This document shows positions 52,406 to 55,380 of a stretch of DNA of 64,000 bases, piece by piece. The translations under genes were made by a program, and so were the position numbers. Source of the DNA: Sipunculus nudus. Taxonomy: Eukaryota > Annelida > Sipuncula > Golfingiida > Sipunculidae. Location: positions 103,119,142 through 103,183,141 of the forward strand of contig CM049306.1 in NCBI GenBank assembly GCA_026874595.1, written 5' to 3'. The notes beneath the pieces were generated by a model. That model was given only the letters and a program-made list of their open reading frames with translations, searched no databases and was not told where the DNA came from. How positions within the stretch are numbered: the stretch's first letter is position 1; each line of letters starts with the position of its first letter.

Positions 52406-54488
52406 AAAATTGCCTCCCTTCCTCCCTCCAGCCCATTCTGTTGACAGGTACTATAAACTAGACACATTAGCTATAAATGTTAATGCAATTTAGAAATGTG
52501 AATTAACTGAAATATTCACAATCACATGTATGTTATACTGTAAATTTATAGTAACATTTGGAAACTTGGATTAAAATTATGTAATGAAAAAAAGGAATAA
52601 ATGTAAATATTGTTAATTTTTTCTTGGCTCAGTAGAATGGGGAAAAATTATTTGCTTTGTTTCTTTATCTTTCTGTCTGTTTAAAATATTTAATGTTCAT
52701 GATTAAACTTTTTTTTTATATAAGCACTGTTTAATTAAATTTCATATCCTGTATGTATATGCAAAGGTGTTGTAACTCTCACCATCCCCTTCTTCATCCC
52801 ACTGAGGCTTTGCTCCTTGGCACTGTGAACAATAGTTCTATGGCTATAGCATAAAATTTAATAATTAAAGAAAATATCTACAGAGAGACAGAGGCGTTAT
52901 AACTCTGATCATAACACAACACCCCCCCCCCCCCATCAAGTCATTGCACCTGTGGAATGGGGACGTTTTGGCAACTGTATACATATCATAAAATTGATAA
53001 AAAAGGTTTACCAAATAAATTGGATCTCATCAGACAAATGTGTAAACTGTTGAACTGTCAACAGCTTATCAAAAAGTTAACCAATGGAAAGGCATGGTCA
53101 GGTCTCAAATATTATTTGCAACATTTTCTTCAATCATATAAACCAACCATGGCCCAGATTACCTCTTCCTCTCAAACATTATCTACATTTCATCATATTT
53201 TTAAGATTTTAACCTTCCAGGTGGTTCAGTACGGTTGACCATTTGTCCATAGGTACCTATGTACATGCCAGAAATTATATCAATATTGTGTAATATGTAG
53301 ACGTGAGGGGCATCAAAATAATGCACCTTGTCAAGACCGATCTTGTCAAGATATTATGTCATACAGTCACAAATTCATAAATCCCCGCATCAGCATAGTT
53401 AATCAAAACCTTGTATCTGTCAAATTGAACTCTTGCAGTTTTCCATACACTATAGATCCTTCAACAAATAGCCTTATCATCATTATACCACTGCTTAGCA
53501 TACTGTCATTGCATTCATATTTGCTCAAATAAATTGCTTTTTTCGACCCCTCCATAATAAATAAAAAATAAACCACTATATTTTACTCCATATTAATCCA
53601 TCAGTCAGGTTATTTCATATATCATTTACTCACATATTACATTATATTCCTTTATAAAAGCCCAACATGACCATGATATTCTAAGCTTTATCTACTCAAT
53701 ATAGTATCACAGTGGTGATACATTTATAGTCCAATCATGATCAGCTGAGCGCCGTGACCCATGGGTCCCTTGTTATCTTCAAGATCAACTCAGCTGAGCA
53801 CCATGACCCATGGGGCCCTTGTTGTTTTTTGCAGTATGAGAATTTAATTACACAAAATTTCCATCATAGGCATACAATTCTAGCCAAAAAACTGACACCT
53901 GGTAAAGATAATATATATATGGAATCTCCTCAAAGTCTATTCAAATAACAAAATTATAACTTCTGCATATTTGAAAATTTCAGCTTCACATTATGCCACA
54001 GACACACACATACATAAAGAGAGGACAAATCATGGTAGCTGTCACTCTGAGAAACTCCATTCATTTTGAAAATACCTGAAAAACTGTATATGATAATATA
54101 AATAAATATAAAACTGAAAAATCTAATGTAGAAGAAGATAAGAAACATTACAAGTGTATTGTTTAACTCTGCAGGTCACTCATTTCCAAAGTTGCCACCA
54201 ACACATCAGATGCCTCCCGAGATGGAGAAATTATCGAGAGAAGATCGAGCTCATAGAGACAGATCAGTGAGTTCTTTGTCTCCATCGAAGTTACGACGAT
54301 TCTGGACAGAATGGGAGACAGAACAACTGTACAAAGGTGTTCAGAAGTGTGGGGTTGGCAAGTGGGCAGCGGTGCTTATTGAAGCCAAACTCCATCCCAG
54401 AACGAGCATCCATATAAAGGACCGCTGGAGGACACTCAACCAGACAGGGTTAATTGAGAAGCTGGTTGAAAAGTTTGGGCCTTACTAA
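1725..54488 (+). CDS. TERF: Telomeric repeat-binding factor (TRF1/TRF2-like), 15-exon gene
   Basis: The coding exons are 1725-1878, 20568-20794, 22117-22200, 29720-29866, 30995-31293, 32583-32768, 33193-33339, 34567-34746, 38351-38468, 38807-38861, 40171-40219, 47655-47744, 48580-48648, 49085-49128 and 54175-54488. Every intron is GT-AG, every junction keeps phase, and the sum is 2163 bases (720 residues plus stop). Residues about 18-215 align by eye with the helical TRFH dimerisation domain of vertebrate TRF1/TRF2 (for example the NEDETPLEGAL stretch). Residues about 657-710 are a single Myb/SANT repeat with three Trp (660, 680, 701) and the telobox-type KDRWRTL. Proteins with this pair of domains bind double-stranded TTAGGG repeats as dimers and nucleate shelterin at telomeres. 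The linker is long (about 440 residues) and basic, with a canonical AT-hook at 244-252; vertebrate TRF1 and TRF2 are about 440 and 540 residues. Whether this is the single ancestral TRF or one of two paralogues cannot be told from the window. The exon 6 acceptor is the least certain join. Confidence 0.88.
1879..2451 (+). other. Intron 1, part before the LTR retrotransposon
   Basis: This is AT-rich intronic sequence. I see no gene or recognisable element in it. Confidence 0.5.
2452..2822 (+). repeat. 5' LTR
   Basis: 371 bp, TGTAACACGG...GGTGCCACA, equal in length to 9355-9725. It carries a triple CATGG-type repeat near 2560-2580 and AATAAA at 2762-2767, which would serve as the poly(A) signal in the 3' copy. 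Confidence 0.95.
2827..2839 (+). other. Primer-binding site (tRNA-primed minus-strand start)
   Basis: TGGCGCAGC begins four bases after the 5' LTR. It is complementary to a tRNA 3' end ...GCTGCGCCA. From memory, metazoan tRNA-Ser(UGA) ends this way. The tRNA assignment is tentative. Confidence 0.55.
2840..3807 (+). other. Retrotransposon leader
   Basis: This is untranslated sequence between the primer-binding site and gag. It contains an A/T-only palindromic stretch at about 3308-3354. No coding similarity was seen. Confidence 0.6.
3808..4845 (+). CDS. gag: Gag (PNMA/ZCCHC-like capsid protein)
   Basis: A 345-residue open frame. The first 80 or so residues resemble an RRM-like fold (TVVVRSVPKDV...IVYASPSS). 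Residues about 130-300 resemble the capsid region of the PNMA/ZCCHC12 group of domesticated gags (RLPTFSGD, YSQWRFQVQCLL, LRGTAAEIL). The frame stops at TAA 4843-4845, but the same frame continues for 65 codons and holds the zinc knuckle, so the stop is probably a nonsense change or a readthrough codon. Confidence 0.82.
   Translation: MKYTRTVVVRSVPKDVKQSQLEGHFGTVGTVESILISTDKLFIVYASPSSVPTAIESLSSIKLSALKEPVQLLLAPAKETDEPKIKALLDPDPDPLEHFLDSLSSDNLAKLQTKLEGRVPSTQAPPAPLYTVSQRPRLPTFSGDLGKDISYSQWRFQVQCLLDNPSYHKSEVEEVVRLSLRGTAAEILLCSEPGIKVSDLLHQFDLMFGDVVDYNLLREQYYGAQQGPGENIVQWGCRLQKLLHSLKGRDLITPTEAEHSLRSRFWYGLHSSYVKVKEALRVILRTGKSFDELFSCARELEAEYTPGHSSVRVSHPTQPGKGKLPLQQQTNPDLAQAVDTVLRKM
4846..5043 (+). 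pseudogene. gag: Gag C-terminal part with CCHC zinc knuckle, behind an in-frame stop
   Basis: It is in the same frame as gag. It encodes CSRCKRNNHLLRDC, a C-x2-C-x4-H-x4-C nucleic-acid-binding knuckle, and ends at TGA 5041-5043, directly after the slippery heptamer. It is separated from the upstream gag only by the TAA at 4843-4845. Confidence 0.75.
5034..5078 (+). promoter_or_regulatory. -1 ribosomal frameshift signal (TTTAAAC plus stem-loop)
   Basis: The heptamer TTTAAAC (5034-5040) is read as T TTA AAC in the gag frame, with the gag stop TGA next. After an 8-base spacer, GCCTGCAAC (5049-5057) and GTTGCAGGC (5070-5078) form a perfect 9-bp stem with a 12-base loop. A -1 slip leads into the frame that carries the protease. 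This is the classical retroviral-type layout. No pseudoknot partner for the G-rich loop is obvious. Confidence 0.8.
5041..6398 (+). pseudogene. pol: Pol part 1: aspartic protease and N-terminal reverse transcriptase
   Basis: This frame is entered by the -1 slip and is open to TAA 6396-6398. The protease catalytic motif LLDSGSAIST is encoded near 5166-5200. RT motifs follow: the region with FASAIVLVRKPDGK and CVDYRKLN, then SLDLKAGYWQV with the first catalytic Asp. The frame breaks in the T-rich run at 6384-6390, where one extra base puts the rest of RT in another frame. The break falls between the SLDLKAGYW block and the MPFGL block, so this RT cannot be made as one chain without repair or recoding. 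A base-calling error in the run is the alternative. Confidence 0.85.
6403..9279 (+). pseudogene. pol: Pol part 2: RT palm/thumb, RNase H, integrase, C-terminal tail
   Basis: 958 residues in frame. It starts at MPFGLVNAP (RT), with the YLDD catalytic box in LLYLDDIIVYS. RNase H begins near HTDASKSGLGAILYQ. The integrase has an HHCC zinc domain (HDLMGH...CCPRCVRR) and a DDE core: D in CVDFLS, D in SDQGRNF, E in NGQCERFNRTL. A C-terminal module VGDKVLVRN and a Ser/Asp/Glu-rich tail of about 130 residues end the protein. The tail lacks a chromodomain by eye. It is called a pseudogene only because RT is split at about 6390; this part itself is uninterrupted. Confidence 0.9.
9345..9354 (+). other. 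Polypurine tract
   Basis: GGGGGGAGGG lies directly against the 3' LTR. It is the expected plus-strand primer. Confidence 0.85.
9355..9725 (+). repeat. 3' LTR
   Basis: 371 bp, identical to 2452-2822 except for three transitions (C/T near 9514, T/C near 9529 and C/T near 9687). Confidence 0.95.
9895..10530 (-). pseudogene. CR1/Jockey-like LINE reverse transcriptase remnant
   Basis: Read on the minus strand, the fragment starts with LVLLDLSAAFDT (catalytic Asp block) near 10520. It continues with a FREYLSDRNQ-like stretch, then GVPQGSVAGPVLF and FADDNQLYLSL (catalytic ADD) in an open frame 10339-10091. It ends with a block like NLG.IFD near 9960. Frameshifts and stops separate these blocks. 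There is no endonuclease or 3' tail, so it is a dead, truncated copy. Confidence 0.8.
10740..13130 (+). repeat. Family F diverged tandem array (AGGTCA-rich)
   Basis: Diverged units of roughly 285 bp recur, marked by 'gcattttnagccaaactttt' at about 11339, 11618, 11909 and 12189 and by AAGGTCAAAGGTCAAGGTCA-type runs. The last part (12400-13060) switches to units bearing the palindrome GGTGGCGCCACC. No coding capacity. A related array lies at 25560-28010 and a single unit near 47905. Confidence 0.75.
13131..14245. other. Intron 1, no feature recognised
   Basis: Mixed AT-rich sequence with short direct repeats (for example TTTCTGCC around 13370-13430). No coding signal. Confidence 0.4.
14246..14312. 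repeat. Perfect-type palindrome built of GTCTAGAC units
   Basis: The core arms 14259-14276 and 14282-14299 are 18 bp with one mismatch and a 5-base loop (ACCGC). A further 13 bp outside pair with three mismatches. XbaI-like TCTAGA recurs five times. It could extrude as a cruciform. No element boundary was identified. Confidence 0.75.
14395..15893 (+). mobile_element. Family A Helentron-like element, degraded 5' end
   Basis: The core units match the family A copies at 37170, 41144 and 45903 (GGTCACATGTGAACTG start, then repeated 'cagcgtccatctgtttgtctgcc' units of about 280 bp, five or so copies). The 3' end near 15860-15893 keeps the GCTTGTCAACTACCCATATTCTA terminus in worn form. The 5' stem-loop was not found. 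Confidence 0.65.
15894..17930. other. Intron 1, no gene recognised
   Basis: Intronic sequence. An open frame at 16793-17077 has no recognisable domain. A 12-base T run lies near 16380. A stretch with repeated CAGAAT lies near 16995-17025. Nothing else is supported. Confidence 0.4.
17931..20254 (+). mobile_element. Family B Helentron-like element with nested family C element
   Basis: The 5' end is TTATGCCCCCGCCACAAAGTG, a stem-loop. The subterminal ATGCCCCCGC is inverted as GCGGGGGCAT at about 20223-20232. The 3' stem-loop GTGTCAGTCTGACAC (20235-20249) is followed by ATCTAG and TT. The core is units of about 180 bp (ACATGTACGGAC...GGCCTGATTTTTGG...GTTACAGATC). At 18907-19868 another element is inserted. 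Confidence 0.75.
18907..19868 (+). mobile_element. Family C Helentron-like element nested in family B
   Basis: It starts at TAGCCCTCAGCTCAGGCT and ends with the small stem-loop CTGATAATCAG and ...TATTCTAG before TTT. The core has three units of about 300 bp (CTAAAAGGATTCAC at 19034 and 19337, a worn copy near 19633) with GGTGGCGCCACC. Joining the flanks restores a continuous family B unit across a T run, so no target duplication was made. Confidence 0.65.
20568..20794 (+). CDS. TERF: TERF exon 2: TRFH core
   Basis: It encodes residues 52-127. The acceptor ctttcag|GT supplies the two bases that complete the Gly codon begun in exon 1. The stretch NEDETPLEGALQAFNDL matches the conserved TRFH segment NDERITPLESAL of vertebrate TRF1. 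The donor is AAGCAG|gtaact. The frame stays open past the donor to 21028, but that extension (His/Thr-rich, then hydrophobic) has no TRFH similarity and is intron. Confidence 0.9.
20795..21237 (+). other. Intron 2, first part
   Basis: An (AC)n-like run lies near 20821-20850. A 54-base segment at 21038-21091 (AGCTGTATCCAGGC...GTCTGTAAG) recurs, diverged, at 21892-21945. No coding signal. Confidence 0.5.
21238..21873 (+). mobile_element. Solo LTR, 636 bp, with 5-bp target duplication
   Basis: It begins TGTAACACCC and ends CACTGCA (TG...CA). It is flanked by CTAGG at 21233-21237 and 21874-21878. There is no internal coding region, so it is what remains after LTR-LTR recombination. It is unrelated to the LTRs at 2452/9355 apart from the first eight bases TGTAACAC. 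Orientation is taken from the TG/CA ends and is not independently supported. Confidence 0.7.
22040..22141 (+). repeat. 51-bp tandem duplication of the exon 3 acceptor
   Basis: CTAAAATGAATGTCAT...TTGTAG|GCTGTGT occurs at about 22041-22090 and again at 22091-22141. The second copy holds the real acceptor (exon 3 starts at 22117). The first AG|GCT is at 22066, exactly 51 bases upstream. Using it would add 17 codons ending in the TAG that forms the real acceptor. Confidence 0.85.
22117..22200 (+). CDS. TERF: TERF exon 3: TRFH helix pair
   Basis: It has 28 codons (residues 128-155), phase 0 at both ends. The residues AGQFEKGKLVLDRIVSNFGE correspond to the TRF1 segment NGNFKEAEEVFERIFGD. The acceptor is ttgttgtag|GCT and the donor CCT|gtaagt. 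The acceptor and the first bases of the exon are duplicated 51 bases upstream (see the repeat at 22040-22141). Confidence 0.88.
22201..25559 (+). other. Intron 3, first part: dispersed repeat fragments
   Basis: No gene. Recognisable pieces are: a GAGATCCTGAGTTTGGGTTT minisatellite fragment (about 22785-22865), a dispersed repeat with CTGTNNAATTGGGACATTAGT at about 22890-23060 and again at 23440-23880 (also at 49390 and 52740), a family D-type 3' end (CAGCTGAGCACAGTGACCCATGGG near 23841) and a C15 run at 24249-24263. Confidence 0.5.
24598..24960 (+). repeat. Minisatellite, about four units of roughly 85-90 bp
   Basis: Units contain CTATTTATAGCTTTGGCAGA, CTGCCAACTGT and AGTTCACTCAGT in the same order and decay towards the right end. 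No coding signal. Confidence 0.6.
25560..28010 (+). repeat. Family F diverged tandem array, second locus
   Basis: It has the same unit type as 10740-13130: CAAATTTGTTTCCTGATGAT, then AAGGTCAAAGGTCAAGGTCA-type runs (for example near 25704, 25962 and 27855). The array ends near CAGCTGAGCGTCAAGACC at 27981, which resembles the family D 3' end. Confidence 0.7.
28010..28288 (+). repeat. GATCCTGAGTTTGGGTTT minisatellite, left half
   Basis: About ten units of 26-28 bp (GATCCTGAGTTTGGGTTTTGA with variants). The same minisatellite resumes at 29441-29645, so the family B piece between was inserted into it. Confidence 0.8.
28289..29439 (+). mobile_element. Family B Helentron-like element, 5'-truncated
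   Basis: It starts inside a 180-bp core unit and runs through about six units. It ends with GGCGGGGGCAT, the stem-loop GTGTCATTCTGACAC (one mismatch) and ATCTAG before TTT. It lacks the 5' stem-loop. Confidence 0.7.
29441..29645 (+). repeat. GATCCTGAGTTTGGGTTT minisatellite, right half
   Basis: This is the continuation of 28010-28288 in the same orientation. It ends about 75 bases before TERF exon 4. Confidence 0.8.
29720..29866 (+). CDS. TERF: TERF exon 4: TRFH C-terminal helices
   Basis: It has 49 codons (residues 156-204), phase 0 at both ends, acceptor tattttcag|ACT and donor AAG|gtaagg. The coding frame reads IKMMLKQQKVNNYLMKQSYQ and continues to EAFIIK, matching the TRF1 order of helices before KAAAKVVESK. 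A longer open frame overlaps it in another register and is a shadow. Phase and similarity both select this frame. Confidence 0.87.
29867..30890 (+). other. Intron 4, no gene recognised
   Basis: AT-rich. An isolated family D-type 3' end (CAGCTGAGTGCTGTGACCCA...CCCTTGTG) lies at 30281-30312. No coding signal. Confidence 0.45.
30891..30942 (+). repeat. (TC)26 microsatellite
   Basis: A pure TC dinucleotide run of 52 bases, ending 52 bases before the exon 5 acceptor. It is the most pyrimidine-rich tract in that intron. Confidence 0.95.
30995..31293 (+). CDS. TERF: TERF exon 5: end of TRFH, AT-hook linker
   Basis: It encodes residues 205-303 plus two bases. The acceptor is ctgtag|GCA. The start AAKSVVDK matches the last TRFH helix (AAAKVVESK in TRF1). 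It then turns basic: KKKK at 223-226 and the AT-hook KRKRGRPRK at 244-252, followed by a Ser/Thr/Asp-rich acidic stretch (DDSQSITDTESD) with CK2-like sites. The donor is CTGAG|gttagt, phase 2. A (TC)26 tract ends 52 bases upstream of the exon. Confidence 0.87.
31294..32582 (+). other. Intron 5, no feature recognised
   Basis: AT-rich intron with no recognised repeat or gene. Open frames are short and featureless. Confidence 0.45.
32583..32768 (+). CDS. TERF: TERF exon 6: linker with SPRK module 1
   Basis: It encodes residues 304-365. It contains SPRKARGR at 323-330 and an acidic tail (QQETEEMEATEDGEAATEDE). The donor is GACAG|gtcggt, phase 2. The acceptor is uncertain. The choice here (ccatatag|G) keeps phase and gives Arg at the join, as at neighbouring joins, but the only pyrimidine-rich tract lies near 32457-32482. 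Acceptors before 32517 or 32523 also keep phase and would add 22 or 20 residues. Confidence 0.65.
32812..32871. repeat. (TA)30 microsatellite
   Basis: A pure AT dinucleotide run of about 60 bases in intron 6, starting 43 bases after the exon 6 donor. Confidence 0.95.
32977..33013. repeat. (TA)18 microsatellite
   Basis: A second pure TA run in intron 6, 105 bases after the first. Confidence 0.95.
33193..33339 (+). CDS. TERF: TERF exon 7: linker with SPRK module 2
   Basis: It encodes residues 366-414, acceptor aatcttgcag|A and donor GCAAA|gtatgc. It is phase 2 at both ends. It is Pro/Ser/Thr-rich with the basic core RGSPRKRP at 389-396. No fold is predicted by eye. It is symmetric with exons 6 and 8, so the three could have arisen by exon duplication or can be skipped without frame loss. 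Confidence 0.8.
33555..33935 (+). mobile_element. Family D Helentron-like element, 5' fragment
   Basis: It has the 5' stem-loop AGCTCAGCTGACTATAAGTCA...CTGAGCT at 33560-33588, a GTCTGTCTGTCC run, then TTAGATGTCCCCAAGATCTC as in the copies at 40262 and 49780. The 3' end is missing. Confidence 0.65.
34110..34412 (-). mobile_element. tRNA-derived SINE
   Basis: On the minus strand from about 34410 there is a Pol III A box (TGGCTCAAGGATAGAGC) and a B box (GAGTTCAAATC) with tRNA-like spacing. About 200 bases of unrelated body follow. This is the tRNA-head layout of a SINE. It ends in intron 7 about 155 bases before exon 8. The body family is not recognised. Confidence 0.6.
34567..34746 (+). CDS. 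TERF: TERF exon 8: linker with SPRK module 3
   Basis: It encodes residues 415-474, acceptor gatctttcag|G and donor CAACAG|gtgagt, phase 2 at both ends. The core SPRKKRGRSDQR at 436-447 could serve both as a minor-groove-binding motif and as a nuclear localisation signal. The rest is Ser/Thr/Glu-rich. Confidence 0.82.
34747..35602 (+). other. Intron 8, first part
   Basis: AT-rich sequence without a recognised element or gene. Confidence 0.4.
35603..36913 (+). mobile_element. Family E Helentron-like element
   Basis: The 5' stem-loop AGTTCACTCTGTGAACT (35608-35624) follows a T run. The subterminal AGTTCACTCTGT is inverted as ACAGAGTGAAC at about 36882-36892. The 3' stem-loop AGACCCCTGGGTCT (36896-36909) is followed by CTTG and TT. 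The core has two to three units of up to about 340 bp (TGATGTATTGTCTGTTA at 36011, 36352 and 36545) with GGTGGCGCCACC. Confidence 0.75.
37170..38326 (+). mobile_element. Family A Helentron-like element abutting exon 9
   Basis: It starts TTGTATCCGCCAAAAC and ends ...CCCGTATTCTAG before TT. The subterminal GTATCCGCCAAAA is inverted as TTTTGGCGGATAC at 38282-38294. The core is units of about 280 bp. It ends 24 bases before exon 9, so the branch point of intron 8 probably lies inside the element. Confidence 0.8.
38351..38468 (+). CDS. TERF: TERF exon 9: Gln/Leu-rich helix
   Basis: It encodes residues 475-514, acceptor tattgacag|G and donor ATTAAG|gtgaaa (phase 0). LQLQQKLGIQ and QQALLRKIQVIIK look like amphipathic helix or short coiled coil. 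A family A mobile element ends only 24 bases before the exon. Confidence 0.8.
38480..38708. repeat. Minisatellite, four units of about 55 bp
   Basis: Units of the type ACCACAATATTAACATACAT...GATACATTCTGG fill most of intron 9 (338 bases in all). No coding role is supported. Confidence 0.75.
38807..38861 (+). CDS. TERF: TERF exon 10: continuation of the helix
   Basis: It has 18 codons plus one base (residues 515-532), acceptor ttacatttcag|AAG and donor ACAG|gtaact. It reads KKQMLLQQVSGLEDVVNT and extends the exon 9 helix. It is too short to be found as an open frame; it is supported by phase and splice sites. Confidence 0.72.
38862..40029 (+). other. Intron 10, no gene recognised
   Basis: AT-rich. 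The open frames found here lack domains. Confidence 0.4.
40030..40148 (+). repeat. GATCTGTGTTTT minisatellite next to exon 11
   Basis: Seven or so units of 12-20 bases (GATCTGTGTTTTGT/ATGATCTGTG). It ends about 20 bases before the exon 11 acceptor. Confidence 0.8.
40171..40219 (+). CDS. TERF: TERF exon 11: short acidic exon
   Basis: It encodes about residues 533-548 (NNFSQTEEMEDESAE). The acceptor gtgttgaag|GG is weak at -3 but follows a T/G-rich tract. The donor GAAAG|gtaagt is a full consensus. Phase joins exon 10 (1) to exon 12 (2). A GATCTGTGTTTT minisatellite ends about 20 bases upstream. Confidence 0.65.
40262..45068 (+). mobile_element. Family D Helentron-like element, host of a nested family A copy
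   Basis: The 5' end is TTTTTAGCTCAGCTGACTA (stem-loop). The 3' end is AGCTGAGCGCCGTGACCCA, then a GACCCATGGGTC stem-loop and CCCTTG before TT. The subterminal GCTCAGCTGA/TCAGCTGAGC pair is inverted, worn to CAGCTGAGC here. The core has long units of about 650-680 bp (TTAGATGTCYCC...CCTAATATCAAAACCACT). 41144-42596 is a separate, later insertion. The identity of 43100-44950 as part of the same element is less sure. Confidence 0.6.
41144..42596 (+). mobile_element. Family A Helentron-like element nested in family D
   Basis: TTGTATCCGCCAATAC at the start; TTAGGCGGATACACGTAGTCG and CTACCTGTATTCTAG at the end. The core has four to five units of about 280 bp. Removing it joins ...GAAAAACTTCA to TTTTTCCATCAAAAACCC, which matches the uninterrupted family D sequence at about 50692-50721, so the insertion made no target duplication. 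Confidence 0.82.
45069..45902 (+). other. Intron 11, between elements
   Basis: AT-rich, with no recognised element or gene. Confidence 0.4.
45903..47086 (+). mobile_element. Family A Helentron-like element, best-preserved termini
   Basis: The 5' stem-loop GTATCCGCCAAAACGAAGTT... (GTATCC pairs with GGATAC) starts at 45905. The 3' inverted copy TTTTGGGGGATATAC is at 47042, the stem-loop GTAGTCGCTTGTCGACTAC at 47057-47075, and the end CCCATATTCTAG is followed by TTT. The core has three to four units of about 280 bp. Confidence 0.8.
47087..47654 (+). other. Intron 11, last part
   Basis: AT-rich sequence before exon 12. Nothing recognised. Confidence 0.4.
47655..47744 (+). CDS. TERF: TERF exon 12: charged linker
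   Basis: It encodes residues 549-578 (DSENDVSLNTVLHNTKKQRS and on to TTELK). The acceptor is caattgtcag|G and the donor CTTAA|gtgagt, phase 2 at both ends. There is no recognised domain; the second half could form a short helix. Confidence 0.75.
47745..48579 (+). other. Intron 12 with one family F unit
   Basis: 47905-48010 (GAGAGGGTGGAGCCTATTCA, then AGTGGCCTTGACCTTTAATA) matches the first family F unit near 10765-10860 and 11085-11180. The rest is unremarkable. Confidence 0.5.
48580..48648 (+). CDS. TERF: TERF exon 13: basic-acidic linker
   Basis: It encodes residues 579-601 (RTRAKVLDTDEDEDTENIPV). The acceptor is gattgacag|G and the donor TCCAG|gtaaga, phase 2 at both ends. There is no recognised domain. 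Confidence 0.75.
48649..49084 (+). other. Intron 13, nothing recognised
   Basis: AT-rich intron without a recognisable repeat or gene. Confidence 0.4.
49085..49128 (+). CDS. TERF: TERF exon 14: short Arg-rich exon
   Basis: It encodes residues 602-616 (PTLRRSRHSDIGTT). The acceptor is tctctgtag|G and the donor CCACTG|gtgggt. Phase runs from 2 to 1 and fits exon 15. Apart from phase and splice consensus there is little independent support. Confidence 0.65.
49780..53772 (+). mobile_element. Family D Helentron-like element, intron 14
   Basis: The 5' stem-loop AGCTCAGCTGACTATAAGTCA follows a T run and a (GTCC/GTCTGTCC)n stretch (49828-49890). The core has two long units of about 680 bp (TTAGATGTCCC at 49942 and 50621). 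The 3' terminus TCAGCTGAGCGCCGTGACCC, a GACCCATGGGTC stem-loop and CCCTTG lies at 53740-53772; a second, slightly different 3' terminus follows at 53791-53821. 51300-53700 is poorly defined and includes a dispersed repeat (52740-53270), a CT-rich run (52375-52403) and a C13 run (52922-52934). Confidence 0.55.
54175..54488 (+). CDS. TERF: TERF exon 15: telobox Myb domain and stop
   Basis: It encodes residues 617-720 and the stop codon TAA. The acceptor is ctctgcag|GT. The Myb repeat starts near RRFWTEWETEQL and has Trp at 660, 680 and 701. The third helix reads RTSIHIKDRWRTLNQ, the DNA-reading helix of telobox proteins (VMIKDRWRTMK in TRF1). The protein ends 14 residues after this helix, as is usual for TRFs. 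Confidence 0.93.
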
Positions 54489-54882
54489 AAGGACCTACAT
54501 ATTCTGTGTGTTTATAATGAGATTCTTAAAGTTATTAATGGATAAAAGTTATGATTTATTAGAACCAACTTTGGGTAAGCTTCTCATCAGGCAGCCCAGA
54601 CTGTGTTTCAGGTTTTGGTTAACCAGTAGATTTGCTGGTGTAGAACATTATACTGAGGCCATTTTGTTTCATTAAGATTAGACATTTTTAACCCGCATGA
54701 AATATCACTTTATTGAAGTCACTGAGATGTATAATAGTTGCACCAATGTATTGACCACGGGTATGATACAGCCTTCACTGCCGCTACAATTCCTTTCATG
54801 TGGGACCTCCTCCTGGGTAACAGATAATCGGCCCATTCATGGTGCTATGTTTCCACAATGGGATTAATCTTTAATGATTTTT
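54489..54882 (+). other. TERF: TERF 3' untranslated region, presumed
   Basis: It follows the stop codon directly. No canonical AATAAA is seen before the family B element at 54883, only a GATAAA variant at about 54540. The poly(A) site is therefore not located. Confidence 0.4.
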
Positions 54883-55286
54883 TTATGCCCCCGCCACAAA
54901 GTGGCCGGGGCATATAGTTTTACCCATGTCCGTCATTCTGTCCTTCCGTCCTTCCAAAATCAAACAGTTGTACGGACTTTTTTTCGCAATGCCTGCAGAT
55001 ATTGGCCTGATTTTTGGTGTGTGGGCAGATATAGACCAGTTACAGATCGAGTTCGCGTTTCGTCCAGGTTGACCTACTTTTGACCATTTTACGGCTCCTA
55101 AACTTAGAAAATTTCATGAAAAATAGAAATTTCATGACAAATACACATGTACGGACTTTTTTTCGCAATGCCTGCAGATATTGGCCTGATTTTTGGTGTG
55201 TGGGCAGATAATGACCAGTTACAGATCAAGTTCGCGTTTCATCCCAGTTGACCTACTTTTTACTGTTTTACGGCTCCTAAACTTAG
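54883..55286 (+). mobile_element. Family B Helentron-like element, part left of the LINE
   Basis: It starts TTATGCCCCCGCCACAAAGTG with its partner CCGGGGCAT (stem-loop with one mismatch). A GTCC/TTCC-rich run and the 180-bp core units follow. It is cut at TCCTAAACTTAG (55275-55286) and resumes at 63042. Confidence 0.85.
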
Positions 55287-55326
55287 GTATGTAGCATATG
55301 GCAGACATCAATAAAATAAACTAACT

Positions 55327-55343
55327 CTGACCACAATGGTCAG
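55327..55343 (-). other. LINE 3' terminal stem-loop
   Basis: CTGACCA-CAA-TGGTCAG, a perfect 7-bp stem with a 3-base loop, about 40 bases from the 3' end of the element. Such hairpins can be the reverse-transcriptase recognition site in LINEs without poly(A). Confidence 0.55.
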
Positions 55344-55380
55344 TTGGCATGCAAAATTCAAAGTATTATTAATTTTTAAT

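Noticed and set aside
52176-52493. 105-residue open frame with Ser/Leu repeats
   Set aside because: Produced by the CT microsatellite.
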